Made by a program: the position numbers and the translations under genes. From a virus: DNA of 23,519 nucleotides. Below are positions 1 through 6,656 of this stretch, piece after piece. Numbering within the stretch: position 1 is the stretch's first letter; every line of letters starts with the position of its first letter. Below the pieces are notes generated by a model that worked only from the letters and a program-made list of their open reading frames with translations, had not been told where the DNA came from and did no database searches. Location: IMG/VR virus record IMGVR_UViG_3300036985_004946, positions 1 through 23,519 of that record; one strand, given 5' to 3'.

Positions 1-25
1 CTCTCTTGACCACCAAAGGCAAGCA

Positions 26-523
26 ATGAAAGACGAAATAACATTTACAGGATGGAAGGGGTTGGCATCTTGGTTATTGAAAACAAAAGCAGGAAAGAGA
101 TTCACGGAATGGTTTTTGAAAAAGCATTACCGAGAACTGCTTTCAACAAGTGTTGGTCAAGAGTTTCACGATTGGATACAAAGAAACAATCATGCAGAAA
201 ATACAGACAGAACAAAGATGGTACTGGTTGAGTTTCGCGAGCGAGACTTGGTGGTCGTGTACGGAGTTGGTATCTCCTGTGCTTTTGTTTCCAGGGTTGC
301 AACTCAGGACGCGGCAGGCGATCTGTTGGCTGAGAAGCTGTTGGAGATGGACCTGCCTTACAGGGCCAAGAGCCTCCTCGATCCGAAGCATATCATTGGC
401 ATGCAAGACTTCCGAGTCGAGACCGTTGTTGAGCGCTGGGAGCGTGAACACTATGAGCAAGTCTGGAGAAAGATCGGAGAGGCTGGAGAGAGCTTTGCAG
501 GCTCTGGATGCCAGCAGCATTGA
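26..523 (+). CDS. Hypothetical protein, 165 aa
   Basis: I do not recognise this protein. It starts at an ATG preceded by AAAGG with about six bases of spacing, a normal ribosome site. The N-terminal 50 residues are rich in Lys, Trp and Phe (WKGLASWLLKTKAGKRF, then EWFLKKHY) and look helical and basic. The C-terminal half is acidic and helical (LLAEKLLEMDLP, VVERWEREHYEQVW). No signal peptide or membrane segment is visible. It overlaps the next gene by about 70 bases in another frame, so its last 20 residues (IGEAGESFAGSGCQQH) are under double coding and look low in information. Upstream sequence is cut by the window edge, so operon partners on that side are unknown. Confidence 0.6.
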   Translation: MKDEITFTGWKGLASWLLKTKAGKRFTEWFLKKHYRELLSTSVGQEFHDWIQRNNHAENTDRTKMVLVEFRERDLVVVYGVGISCAFVSRVATQDAAGDLLAEKLLEMDLPYRAKSLLDPKHIIGMQDFRVETVVERWEREHYEQVWRKIGEAGESFAGSGCQQH

Positions 524-710
524 TGCAGCAATTGATGGCTACACAATGGTGGCTTGTGATCTAAACGATCCTACAGAGTGCAAGGAGTTGTTTACAATCT
601 TGCACAAGTGGCGGCGTCACCCACTGGGGGAAGTTTTTGCGGAGTTGTTCGAATTGGTGTGCATGGAGGGTAAGGATGGCAAGCAAGGAAGATTGGAGCA
701 AGACCTATGA
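453..710 (+). CDS. Small hypothetical protein, 85 aa
   Basis: This short reading frame begins inside the end of the preceding gene, with ATG at 453 and GGGAG about 11 bases upstream. Its body reads like a normal folded protein (YTMVACDLNDPTECKELF, HKWRRHPLGEVFAELFELV), while the frame of the previous gene has already stopped at 523. It therefore fills the otherwise empty stretch 524-675. The family is not recognised. A later start at ATG 546, or TTG 495 behind GGAGAG, is possible and would shorten the overlap. Its 3' end overlaps the HNH gene by 35 bases. A frameshifted fusion with the preceding frame is the alternative reading. Confidence 0.5.
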   Translation: MSKSGERSERLERALQALDASSIDAAIDGYTMVACDLNDPTECKELFTILHKWRRHPLGEVFAELFELVCMEGKDGKQGRLEQDL

Positions 711-1083
711 AAACTATCGCAGTGAGCAGTGCCAGGCATGCGGCGCATCGCGTCGTCCTCAGGGTTACTATGCCCCCTGGTTGATTGAGAGAGCGCATAT
801 TGTCAACAAGCCACGGGTGTGCGACCGACGAGCTGTGGTGCTTTTATGCTCAGTGTGCCACAAGTTCCAGCATGGAGAGAGGCTGTCAGGTTTGCTAAGG
901 CCAAAACTTCAGTTGGAGCATTTGCTAGCGATCAAATTCACTTGCGACCCCGACTACTACGACCACGAATTCCTGCAAAGATACTCAGTCAGAATCCTTC
1001 CCGATCCATTGGAATTGCCAGATTTCTACCAGCACTGGCACGCACACTACTTTGAGCAGTACAAAAGGAGTTTTCCATGCTGA
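676..1083 (+). CDS. HNH-type endonuclease-like protein
   Basis: The protein is 135 aa from ATG 676, which follows GGAGGG/AAGG; an upstream in-frame codon at 637 is less likely because it lies deep in the previous gene. Two zinc-type CxxC pairs flank the core: CQAC near residue 20 and CSVC near residue 57. The pattern ERAHIV, then LLCSVCHKFQHG, fits the beta-beta-alpha-metal HNH fold, with the first His in AHI and the last in CHKFQHG. HNH proteins near phage terminase genes are often DNA-nicking partners of packaging, and others are free-standing homing endonucleases. The motif supports the fold, but its role here is inferred. The stop overlaps the next ATG, suggesting translational coupling. 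Confidence 0.7.
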   Translation: MASKEDWSKTYENYRSEQCQACGASRRPQGYYAPWLIERAHIVNKPRVCDRRAVVLLCSVCHKFQHGERLSGLLRPKLQLEHLLAIKFTCDPDYYDHEFLQRYSVRILPDPLELPDFYQHWHAHYFEQYKRSFPC

Positions 1084-1553
1084 TCGGAATCGACCCTAGT
1101 CCAACTGTCCAGTCCTGTGTCCTTTGGGACAAGCTAGCGCGGCGTGTCGTCCAGGTCAGGTCTTTCAGTTTCCCTGAGCAGCAAAAAGAGTTCCTGGATT
1201 GGGTTGGAAGTGTGCCTGTGGCTTTGGAGTGGATTGAGAGCTATGGCATGCCAGTGGGGAAGGAAGTTTTCCAGACTGTTTTCCAGGTTGGTCAGATTTC
1301 TGGATGGCTTGGTGGCAGGGTGCGACTAATCCCAAGGAGGGATGTTAAGATGTCCCTGTGTGGCTCCTGCCGAGCAAAGGATTCCAACGTGCGGCAATCG
1401 CTCCTGGATGCGATTGGACCTGTAGGGGTGAAGAAGGCTCCAGGCCCACTCTACGGCGTTTCTAGCCACTACTGGGCGGCCTTGGGCGTGGCCTATGTGG
1501 CAGCAGAAATCTGCCCCACAGACAGCGAAGCAACATTCCACAAAAATTCTTAG
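1077..1553 (+). CDS. RuvC-like (RNase H fold) nuclease/resolvase
   Basis: This 158-aa protein starts at an ATG that overlaps the stop of the HNH gene, behind AAAGGAG. The N-terminal strand LIGIDPSP carries the first catalytic Asp (D6), and ALEWIESYGMPVG carries the second acidic residue (E51). The later segments AKDSNVRQSLLDAIG and GPLYGVSSHYWAALGVAYVA match the phage RuvC-like family, which acts on Holliday junctions or branched DNA, probably to clear replicating DNA before packaging. The last catalytic position is a His (SSHYW) where I expect Asp in most relatives; some RuvC proteins also use His there. Length fits the family. Assignment rests on motif recall, not a search. Confidence 0.7.
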   Translation: MLIGIDPSPTVQSCVLWDKLARRVVQVRSFSFPEQQKEFLDWVGSVPVALEWIESYGMPVGKEVFQTVFQVGQISGWLGGRVRLIPRRDVKMSLCGSCRAKDSNVRQSLLDAIGPVGVKKAPGPLYGVSSHYWAALGVAYVAAEICPTDSEATFHKNS

Positions 1554-1557
1554 GGAT

Positions 1558-1593
1558 TCTGCGCCCTGAATCTGCCAGGCCTGGGCCTAGTTA
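1558..1593 (+). repeat. Intergenic repeat, copy 1 of 2
   Basis: A 36-base element begins 4 bases after the stop codon at 1553. It shares the exact 11-mer TCTGCGCCCTG and the exact 9-mer CCTGGGCCT, with identical 22-base start-to-start spacing, with a second copy at 6566-6601. By hand count 27 of 36 aligned bases agree without gaps. GCCC and GGGC could pair as a short stem. Both copies sit directly after a stop and before a promoter-like region. A terminator or a regulatory binding site is possible. Confidence 0.6.
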
Positions 1594-1600
1594 GTATCGC

Positions 1601-1629
1601 TTGAAAAAGATCAATTTATCTGCTAAAAT
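1601..1629 (+). promoter_or_regulatory. Sigma70-like promoter before the sigma factor gene
   Basis: TTGAAA (1601-1606) and TAAAAT (1624-1629) are separated by exactly 17 bases, a near-consensus vegetative promoter. The predicted start point is near 1636, leaving a leader of about 38 bases ending in GGAG before ATG 1674. It would let host polymerase transcribe the phage sigma factor gene first. Confidence 0.65.
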
Positions 1630-1673
1630 TGTTCTTGTGGGTTTTTAGTTCAGTTTGTCTTGTGGAGTGTGTG

Positions 1674-2129
1674 ATGATGGAAGTGATGGAGTTAGATTTG
1701 GTGGTGAAGCAAGCTATTCTCGGCGCAAGGAGCGCAGGCTTGCAGGCAGCAAATGCTGAGGATGCTGCACAGGATACAGCCCTGGCGATCCTCAAGGGCA
1801 AAGAGGTCAAGAATCCAAGCCATTACGGCCGGCTGTTGGGATTGAATTCTGTGATGGCATGCAGAAGAAAAGCCAACACTGAAGTGGCCCTAAGTGTGGT
1901 GGAAGGCACAGAAGGCTTTACTGTTGGTTCCTGTTCCGACACCGACCCCAGTATTTGGATGGATGTCAGGTCCCTGTGTACTGTGTTTGAGGCAGATTGC
2001 ATCGAGCGCCGGTTCCGTGCTAAGCTTACGCTTGAGGAGATTGCCGAGAGCTACAAAGTCAGCACAAGGATGATCTCCAGGACAATCAAGTCTGCACTGG
2101 AGAAGCTACGTGACGGAATGGAAGAGTAG
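1674..2129 (+). CDS. ECF-like RNA polymerase sigma factor
   Basis: The protein is 151 aa from ATG 1674, chosen because GGAG lies six bases upstream and because the promoter at 1601-1629 overlaps the farther upstream codons. NAEDAAQDTALAIL near residue 30 looks like the region 2 helix that contacts core polymerase and the -10 element. The C-terminal segment (RAKLTLEEIAESYKVST, then SALEKLRD) is a typical region 4 helix-turn-helix that binds the -35 element. The spacing of only two sigma regions fits the extracytoplasmic-function type. A phage-encoded sigma factor would redirect host polymerase to phage promoters; the repeated motif at 7188 and 7661 is a candidate target. An anti-sigma partner is not visible. 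A generic HTH regulator is the alternative. Confidence 0.7.
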   Translation: MMEVMELDLVVKQAILGARSAGLQAANAEDAAQDTALAILKGKEVKNPSHYGRLLGLNSVMACRRKANTEVALSVVEGTEGFTVGSCSDTDPSIWMDVRSLCTVFEADCIERRFRAKLTLEEIAESYKVSTRMISRTIKSALEKLRDGMEE

Positions 2130-2742
2130 GATCGTCGGGCACGACAAAGTCAGGGCCGATCAACTAATGGCCAATCCATTTAACCATCGCCTTCATCCAA
2201 TGAAGCAAAGGCAGGTGGTTGAGGCTTCCATCAAGGAGATAGGCTTTGTGAAGTCTGTCTTGGTCAACAAGACCACAGGCCGCATTGTCGATGGCCACGA
2301 GCGCGTCATGCAGGCCCTTGGTGCTGGCGACGACACCCTAGTAGATGTGGAGTATGTGGAGCTGAGTGAGGAAGAAGAGCTGAAAGCTTTGTTGCTCCTA
2401 GATGCAAGCTCCGAGCTGGCCGAGGTCGATAGAGCCAAGGTTCAAGAGTTGGCTTCCATGGTGGACTTTTCCTCAGTAGATCTCTTGGCATTTGCCGATG
2501 AGATGACCCTCAACTTTGGCAATCTGGTAGATGACAAGCAGGGTGAGTGGCAAGGGATGCCAGAGTTCAACAACCAGGAAATTAAGGAGGTTCAGCTGAT
2601 TGTGTACTTCCCAAGCTTGGAAGCCAAAATCCTCTTCTGCCAGAAGGTAGAGCAGACGGTGACCAAAGAGACAAAGTTTGTTTGGTTCCCCAAGGAGTCC
2701 AAGCCAGTCCGTCAGGATGTTGACGGGATGACGGTGGAATGA
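2110..2742 (+). CDS. ParB-like nuclease-fold protein
   Basis: The 210-aa product starts at GTG 2110 behind GGAG and overlaps the sigma gene by 20 bases. The first 110 residues follow the ParB/Srx fold: PFNHRLHPMKQRQVVEASI, then GFVKSVLVNKTTGRIVDGH with the GRIVDGHER box, then a helical part (LSEEEELKALLLLDA). Phage proteins of this fold act as nucleases, NTP-binding enzymes or DNA-binding factors, often beside methylases and base-modification genes. The C-terminal 80 residues (EVQLIVYFPSLEAKILF) form a second domain I have seen in related phage proteins but cannot assign. It overlaps the glycosyltransferase gene by four bases (ATGA), implying coupled expression and perhaps a shared role in DNA modification. 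Confidence 0.75.
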   Translation: MTEWKSRIVGHDKVRADQLMANPFNHRLHPMKQRQVVEASIKEIGFVKSVLVNKTTGRIVDGHERVMQALGAGDDTLVDVEYVELSEEEELKALLLLDASSELAEVDRAKVQELASMVDFSSVDLLAFADEMTLNFGNLVDDKQGEWQGMPEFNNQEIKEVQLIVYFPSLEAKILFCQKVEQTVTKETKFVWFPKESKPVRQDVDGMTVE

Positions 2743-3623
2743 ACAGATACCCAATCTATGTGATAAGCAAGGGACGGTGGGAACTGCGCCACACAGTGAA
2801 GGCACTGGAGGCAATCGGGGCAGGGTTCAGGGTGGTGATTGAGCCTCAGGAGTTCCCAGAGTACAGCCAGGTGATCCCAGAGAGCAAGCTGATCCTTCTA
2901 CCATTCTCCAACTTGGGCCAAGGTTCTATCCCGGCCAGGAACTTTGTTTGGCAGCATGCTATCGATGAGGGTCACCCAAGGCATTGGATCCTGGATGACA
3001 ATATCCGAAGATTCTACCGACTGCACGAGAACAAAAAGTATGCAGTGACAACCACAGCTACCTTTGAGGCTCTAGAGGACTTCGTGGACCGATACGAGAA
3101 CGTCCCGATGGCCGGCATGAACTACGAGCTTCTCATTCTTGCCAAGAACAAAGTCAGGCCAATCACTTGGAATACTAGGATCTACTCCTGCATTCTGTTG
3201 GACAACAAAAACCCTCTCTGGTGGCGTGGCCGTTACAACGAAGACACCGACCTCAGTCTTCGATACCTAAAGGCTGGCAACTGTACTGCTTTGTTCAATG
3301 CTTTTCTTTGCCAAAAGATTGCTACCATGACTTGCAAGGGTGGCAACACAGACGAGCTGTACAAACAGGATGCAGAGTTCGATGGGCGTCTAGAGATGGC
3401 CAGGCACTTGCAAAGGCAGCATCCCGATGTGTGCAAGGTCAGCAGGAAGTGGGGAAGGTGGCAGCATCATGTGGACTACCGACCCTTCAAGGACAACCCA
3501 CTGATCAGGAAGCGTGGGATTGAGATCCCTGAAGGTGTGGACAATCGGGGGATGAGGCTTGTGGACAAAACTCTAGACAAGGGACAGGGGCAAAACTACC
3601 ATGACACGACGGGCCAGAAATAA
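2739..3623 (+). CDS. TAGT-like glycosyltransferase (candidate DNA base hypermodification)
   Basis: The protein is 294 aa. The N-terminus YPIYVISKGR, the segments FRVVIEPQEFPEY and GSIPARNFVWQHA, and the DDN motif (D86-D87-N88 in HWILDDNIRRF) match the GT-A fold of TET-associated glycosyltransferases, which in phages add sugars to oxidised or hydroxymethylated bases. A second acidic motif, EDTDLSLRYL from residue 168, fits the later acceptor/metal site of GT-A enzymes. It is coupled to the ParB-like gene by an ATGA overlap. No TET dioxygenase, methyltransferase or nucleotide-modifying enzyme is visible in the window, so its substrate would have to be made elsewhere. The GT fold is likely; the DNA target is inferred from family knowledge. 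Confidence 0.7.
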   Translation: MNRYPIYVISKGRWELRHTVKALEAIGAGFRVVIEPQEFPEYSQVIPESKLILLPFSNLGQGSIPARNFVWQHAIDEGHPRHWILDDNIRRFYRLHENKKYAVTTTATFEALEDFVDRYENVPMAGMNYELLILAKNKVRPITWNTRIYSCILLDNKNPLWWRGRYNEDTDLSLRYLKAGNCTALFNAFLCQKIATMTCKGGNTDELYKQDAEFDGRLEMARHLQRQHPDVCKVSRKWGRWQHHVDYRPFKDNPLIRKRGIEIPEGVDNRGMRLVDKTLDKGQGQNYHDTTGQK

Positions 3624-4179
3624 GTCACCGCACAGGAAATCCAGAACACGAAGGTATGCTCAGCCGAACGGCAAGGTCATCGAGCGTATCGTTGAAGTGG
3701 TAGTGGAAAAGCCAGCGATAGCGACAGGTCTCAATCCTCCTGAGGAAGGTCAGGAGCAGGAAGCCTCGGAGTCATTCTTTTGGCCAGAGCTTCAGCCGGC
3801 AACGATCGAAGCCGCCACGGCAGCGGGTAGAGGGAGTAGCGTCAAGCAGCTTCAAGATGTAAGGATTGAGCTTGAGGCAGTCAAGAAGAACTACAACATC
3901 CCAGAATCCATCAAGGCCCGAATGGTCTACGAGGCCGCCCGAGCGATGGTCTATTCCAAGGTTCTCAAAGAGAAGTTCTGGGCCATCAAGCTACTGAAGG
4001 AAATGGAAGATGCCAACAACCGGCCCAGTTTGCTCCCGACCCAGGTCACAGTCAACAACCACAACACCCTGTCAGTCAATGCACTGTTGCAGCAGTTTGG
4101 CAAAGACCTGATGGATCCCTCCATGGATCTCCGAGAAGTGGTAGTGGTTCCAGGTGCTCCAGGCGACTATGCTGATTGA
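3601..4179 (+). CDS. Candidate terminase small subunit, 192 aa
   Basis: I do not recognise the sequence itself. Its position directly upstream of, and overlapping, the large terminase gene is the usual place of the small terminase, which binds the packaging site and loads the motor. The first 25 residues are strongly basic (RRARNKSPHRKSRTRR), suited to nucleic-acid contact. A hydrophobic strand (VIERIVEVVVEK) and an acidic, Pro-rich linker follow. The central part is helical (VKQLQDVRIELEAVKKNY, YEAARAMVYSKVLKEKF), compatible with an oligomerisation core. No clear N-terminal HTH is seen, which is unusual. The start ATG lies within the last 23 bases of the glycosyltransferase gene. The assignment is by context. 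Confidence 0.45.
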   Translation: MTRRARNKSPHRKSRTRRYAQPNGKVIERIVEVVVEKPAIATGLNPPEEGQEQEASESFFWPELQPATIEAATAAGRGSSVKQLQDVRIELEAVKKNYNIPESIKARMVYEAARAMVYSKVLKEKFWAIKLLKEMEDANNRPSLLPTQVTVNNHNTLSVNALLQQFGKDLMDPSMDLREVVVVPGAPGDYAD

Positions 4180-5638
4180 AGCTCAAGACCTCTTGCCAGC
4201 CAGTCAGTACAAGCTTTCCCTCAAGGAGCTTGAGGCTGTAGAGACTGCCAGAGCTTTCCGATCTCCACTCTTGCTGGCGAAGCACTTCTCCAAGGAATAC
4301 CAAGACTCCAGGCATTTGCATGTGATTGACTGGGAGTTCAGGAATGTTTTGTCATCGAAAGATATCGACATTCTGATCATATCAGCGCCAGTTAGGCACG
4401 GGAAAAGCCTGTACTTGTCCAAGTGGGCTCCAGCCTGGTATCACTTGACCAACCCCTACAAGAACACCATCACAACAAGTCACACAGCCTCACTGGCTTT
4501 GAGCAACTCAGCCTGGGTCCGAGACAAGGTCCACGAGCTCGCACCGCTGGTGGGGCTCAAGGGTGTGGATCCAGGGAAGTCGGCCAAGGGCTACTGGGGT
4601 TTGGATCTCCCTGGAGGTGGTGAGTGTCGGGCCGCTGGTGTGGGTGGTGCTATCTCTGGCTTCGGAGCAAGTTTGCTGACAATCGATGATTACTTGAAGG
4701 ATGCCAAGGCAGCCTACTCGAAGGGTGAACGGGACAAGCAATGGGACTGGTTCCTTGCCGCGGCCTCGACCCGTCTTGCTCCTGGTGGGAAGCTGGTGAT
4801 GCTTTCGACGCGCTGGCACAGCGACGACCTCATTGGCAGGATCCTGGAGCATCGATCCAAGTATGGGCTCAGGGTCAGGTCTGTGACATTGCCAGCCCTG
4901 AAGGAGGATGATGGCAAGGTTGACCCCTGCGGCCGCCAGCCTGGCGAGGCCCTGTGGCCTGAGCAATGGCCAGTAGAGGTCCTGGAGCGGCGTAAGAAGA
5001 CAAGTGATGTGTGGTGGAGTGCTTTGTACCAAGGCCGACCATCGAGCGAGGGTATCAACGAGTTCCCTGCCGAGTACTTTGCCAACATCTGGCTATCTGA
5101 GGAAGAGTGGCCAGAGAAGTATCCATTGCTATCTGCCAGCTATTTGGACCCGTCCAAGGCCAAGAACGAGAAGTCCGACTACCAGGCCATAGTCTATGTT
5201 GGCTATCACAACGGATCGATCCTGGTGGATTCCAGCATCGATCGTCTGCCGACTACAAAGATGCTTGCAAAGTGGGTGGAGTGGGACAGGGAGAGAAGGC
5301 CAAAGATCTCAGGCTGTGAGGGCAATGCATTCCAGGAGCTGTTGATTGGAGAGTACTCGTCGGTGTGCTCGGAGCTTGGGTACGCCCACGACGACCCCGT
5401 CTGTGTGATCAATACAATTGCCAAGCTTGTGAGGATCAGAGGCATTGGCCCCTGGTTGTCCAGAGGGTTGCTGAGGTTCAAGCGCACAGCCTCCAATGAA
5501 CTTCTCGTCCAGCAGTTGAAGAAGGTTCCCAACGGTGGCCACGACGACGGACCCGACGCGCTGGCCGGCGCACTAAAGCTTCTTCTCAGGTTGCTGGGCG
5601 ATGCCTTCGAGCAGAATGTGACCGAGTCTCTTGCCTGA
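4169..5638 (+). CDS. terL: Terminase large subunit
   Basis: This 489-aa protein is the ATPase-nuclease motor that packages phage DNA into proheads. The Walker A loop SAPVRHGKS has its Lys at residue 79, the Walker B strand LLTIDDYLKD gives D173-D174, and MLSTRWHSDDL is the following coupling segment. The C-terminal RNase H-like nuclease domain begins near SYLDPSK (D327) and ends with the conserved GHDDGPDALAG (D463). Length is normal for the family. I chose ATG 4169, which overlaps the upstream stop by 11 bases; GTG 4154 would add five residues. All key catalytic positions appear intact. The related ATP-dependent helicase families are excluded by the terminal nuclease motif. Confidence 0.93.
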   Translation: MLIEAQDLLPASQYKLSLKELEAVETARAFRSPLLLAKHFSKEYQDSRHLHVIDWEFRNVLSSKDIDILIISAPVRHGKSLYLSKWAPAWYHLTNPYKNTITTSHTASLALSNSAWVRDKVHELAPLVGLKGVDPGKSAKGYWGLDLPGGGECRAAGVGGAISGFGASLLTIDDYLKDAKAAYSKGERDKQWDWFLAAASTRLAPGGKLVMLSTRWHSDDLIGRILEHRSKYGLRVRSVTLPALKEDDGKVDPCGRQPGEALWPEQWPVEVLERRKKTSDVWWSALYQGRPSSEGINEFPAEYFANIWLSEEEWPEKYPLLSASYLDPSKAKNEKSDYQAIVYVGYHNGSILVDSSIDRLPTTKMLAKWVEWDRERRPKISGCEGNAFQELLIGEYSSVCSELGYAHDDPVCVINTIAKLVRIRGIGPWLSRGLLRFKRTASNELLVQQLKKVPNGGHDDGPDALAGALKLLLRLLGDAFEQNVTESLA

Positions 5639-5651
5639 TTCCACTTGGTTT

Positions 5652-5661
5652 GCGTTCTATA
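5652..5661 (+). promoter_or_regulatory. GCGTTCTATA motif, third occurrence
   Basis: The exact 10-mer found in the two 42-base promoter-like repeats (7207-7216 and 7680-7689) also occurs here, in the only gap after the terminase gene. The bases around it do not match the longer repeat, and the next ATG is only five bases downstream, so it would serve the nuclease gene at 5847 better than the one at 5667. It could also be chance. Confidence 0.3.
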
Positions 5662-5666
5662 TCTCC

Positions 5667-5843
5667 ATGAGCAAAAACAAACGCAAGACTGCAGGTGCCA
5701 AGAAAACCCAGTATCCTATTGCTGAGGAATTGCCTCCCAAGCTGTCCGACTACCAGATCGCTTTGGCCTACTGGGAGAATGAGAAGTACATGTTTCCTGA
5801 GTCCATGTGGGCCGATCTGGAGCCCAAGCCACCGAAAGAGTAA
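5667..5843 (+). CDS. Small hypothetical protein, 58 aa
   Basis: A short, very basic N-terminus (MSKNKRKTAGAKKTQ) is followed by a helical segment (SDYQIALAYWENEKYMF) and a Pro/Lys tail. The family is not recognised. No strong ribosome site is visible before ATG 5667, and an upstream TTG at 5631 overlaps the terminase stop. It lies between terminase and the SNase-like gene and stops three bases before the next ATG, so translational coupling downstream is likely. Confidence comes from the tight spacing and ordinary amino-acid composition. Confidence 0.5.
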   Translation: MSKNKRKTAGAKKTQYPIAEELPPKLSDYQIALAYWENEKYMFPESMWADLEPKPPKE

Positions 5844-5846
5844 AAG

Positions 5847-6281
5847 ATGAAAGTACTTGAGCGAGCGTTCGAATCTGTTGTTGCTTTGGTAATTGTCGGG
5901 TCTGTCTTGGCTGTGGCTGTGGCCTTGCCTGTGGAGAATCCTGTTGAGCAAAAGCCTTGGGAGTACAAGTACCGAGCCAAGGTGGTTAGGGTTGTGGATG
6001 GTGATACGGTGGACTTGGAGGTGGATCTTGGGTTTGATGTGAAGCTGTCGGGTCGGTTCCGATTACGTGGCCTTGATGCTCCTGAGATCAGGACTGATGC
6101 TGGGAAGGTGTCAGCCTCCAGGCTCAAGGAGTTGTTGCCAGTTGGCCAAGCTGTGGTGGTGGAGTCAGCTAAGGACAAGCGAGAGAAGTATGGACGTTAC
6201 CTGGGAGTGATTTTTGTGGGAGAAAAAAATGTTAATCTCGAGATGGTTCAGTTGGGGTTGGCTTCTTCCAAGGACTACTGA
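5847..6281 (+). CDS. Membrane-anchored or secreted staphylococcal-nuclease-like protein
   Basis: The 144-aa protein has an N-terminal basic residue pair, a hydrophobic stretch of about 20 residues (VVALVIVGSVLAVAVALPVE) that looks like a signal peptide or anchor, and then an SNase (thermonuclease) domain from about residue 42. The domain shows VVDGDTVDL (D51, D53), RLRGLDAPEI (R72, D77, E80) and YGRYLG (R117). These line up with Asp21, Arg35, Asp40, Glu43 and Arg87 of staphylococcal nuclease, so the active site seems complete. The enzyme would cut DNA or RNA with calcium, outside the cytoplasm if exported. Its role in the phage is unknown: digestion of extracellular or rival DNA is possible. 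It sits three bases after the preceding stop. Confidence 0.8.
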   Translation: MKVLERAFESVVALVIVGSVLAVAVALPVENPVEQKPWEYKYRAKVVRVVDGDTVDLEVDLGFDVKLSGRFRLRGLDAPEIRTDAGKVSASRLKELLPVGQAVVVESAKDKREKYGRYLGVIFVGEKNVNLEMVQLGLASSKDY

Positions 6282-6285
6282 TCCT

Positions 6286-6564
6286 GTGGCGAAAAAGCAT
6301 ATCAACTTGGTGATTCGACGGACCCGATGGTTCGATCACTGTCCAGAGGGTAAGGGGTTTGGCGAGGATGCCGAGAGCTTCATGCGATTCTCCGAGTCCA
6401 CCTACGCTTTTGAGACAGTTGAGCTGAAGTTTGGGATGACAGCCCTGGGAGTCAAGCAAAGGATCATGGATTCCTTGCCATCTGGCCAGAGCATCTTCAT
6501 CCAGGATCTGACCGATCAAGAGTTCTCAGCCACGAAAAAACTGATGGAAGAATCTTTTTGGTAA
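6286..6564 (+). CDS. Small hypothetical protein, 92 aa
   Basis: The protein reads VAKKHINLVIRRTRWFDHC at the N-terminus, then FGEDAESFMRFSEST and MDSLPSGQSIFIQDLTDQEF, an ordinary mixed alpha/beta composition with no motif I can name. I chose GTG 6286, four bases after the SNase stop, with AAGG about 12 bases upstream. An in-frame GTG at 6214 would put 24 further residues inside the SNase gene (MWEKKMLISRWFSWGW), which look like a shadow of that gene. The gene ends just before the second copy of the intergenic repeat. Function unknown. Confidence 0.5.
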   Translation: MAKKHINLVIRRTRWFDHCPEGKGFGEDAESFMRFSESTYAFETVELKFGMTALGVKQRIMDSLPSGQSIFIQDLTDQEFSATKKLMEESFW

Positions 6565-6565
6565 A

Positions 6566-6601
6566 TCTGCGCCCTGTTTTTTGACAGCCTGGGCCTTGTT
6601 A
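6566..6601 (+). repeat. Intergenic repeat, copy 2 of 2
   Basis: This copy begins one base after the stop at 6564 and matches 1558-1593 in 27 of 36 bases, with the same 11-mer and 9-mer at the same spacing. Here a TTTTTTGACA stretch lies between them, so the copy also contains a perfect -35 hexamer TTGACA (6581-6586). No good -10 lies 17 bases on (TATGGC), so promoter activity is uncertain. Confidence 0.6.
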
Positions 6602-6656
6602 TCTATGGCCAATGTGAATGTGGCCAAAACAAGGTCAACTTCAAAGGGTCAGTCAA

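Noticed and set aside
150-452. Upstream part of the long frame that ends at 710
   Set aside because: It overlaps the better gene 26-523 and has a Trp/Cys-rich composition typical of a shadow frame; only the part from about 453 looks real.
4508-5088. Open minus-strand frames inside the terminase gene
   Set aside because: Terminase is certain on the + strand and the opposite frames have low-information composition.
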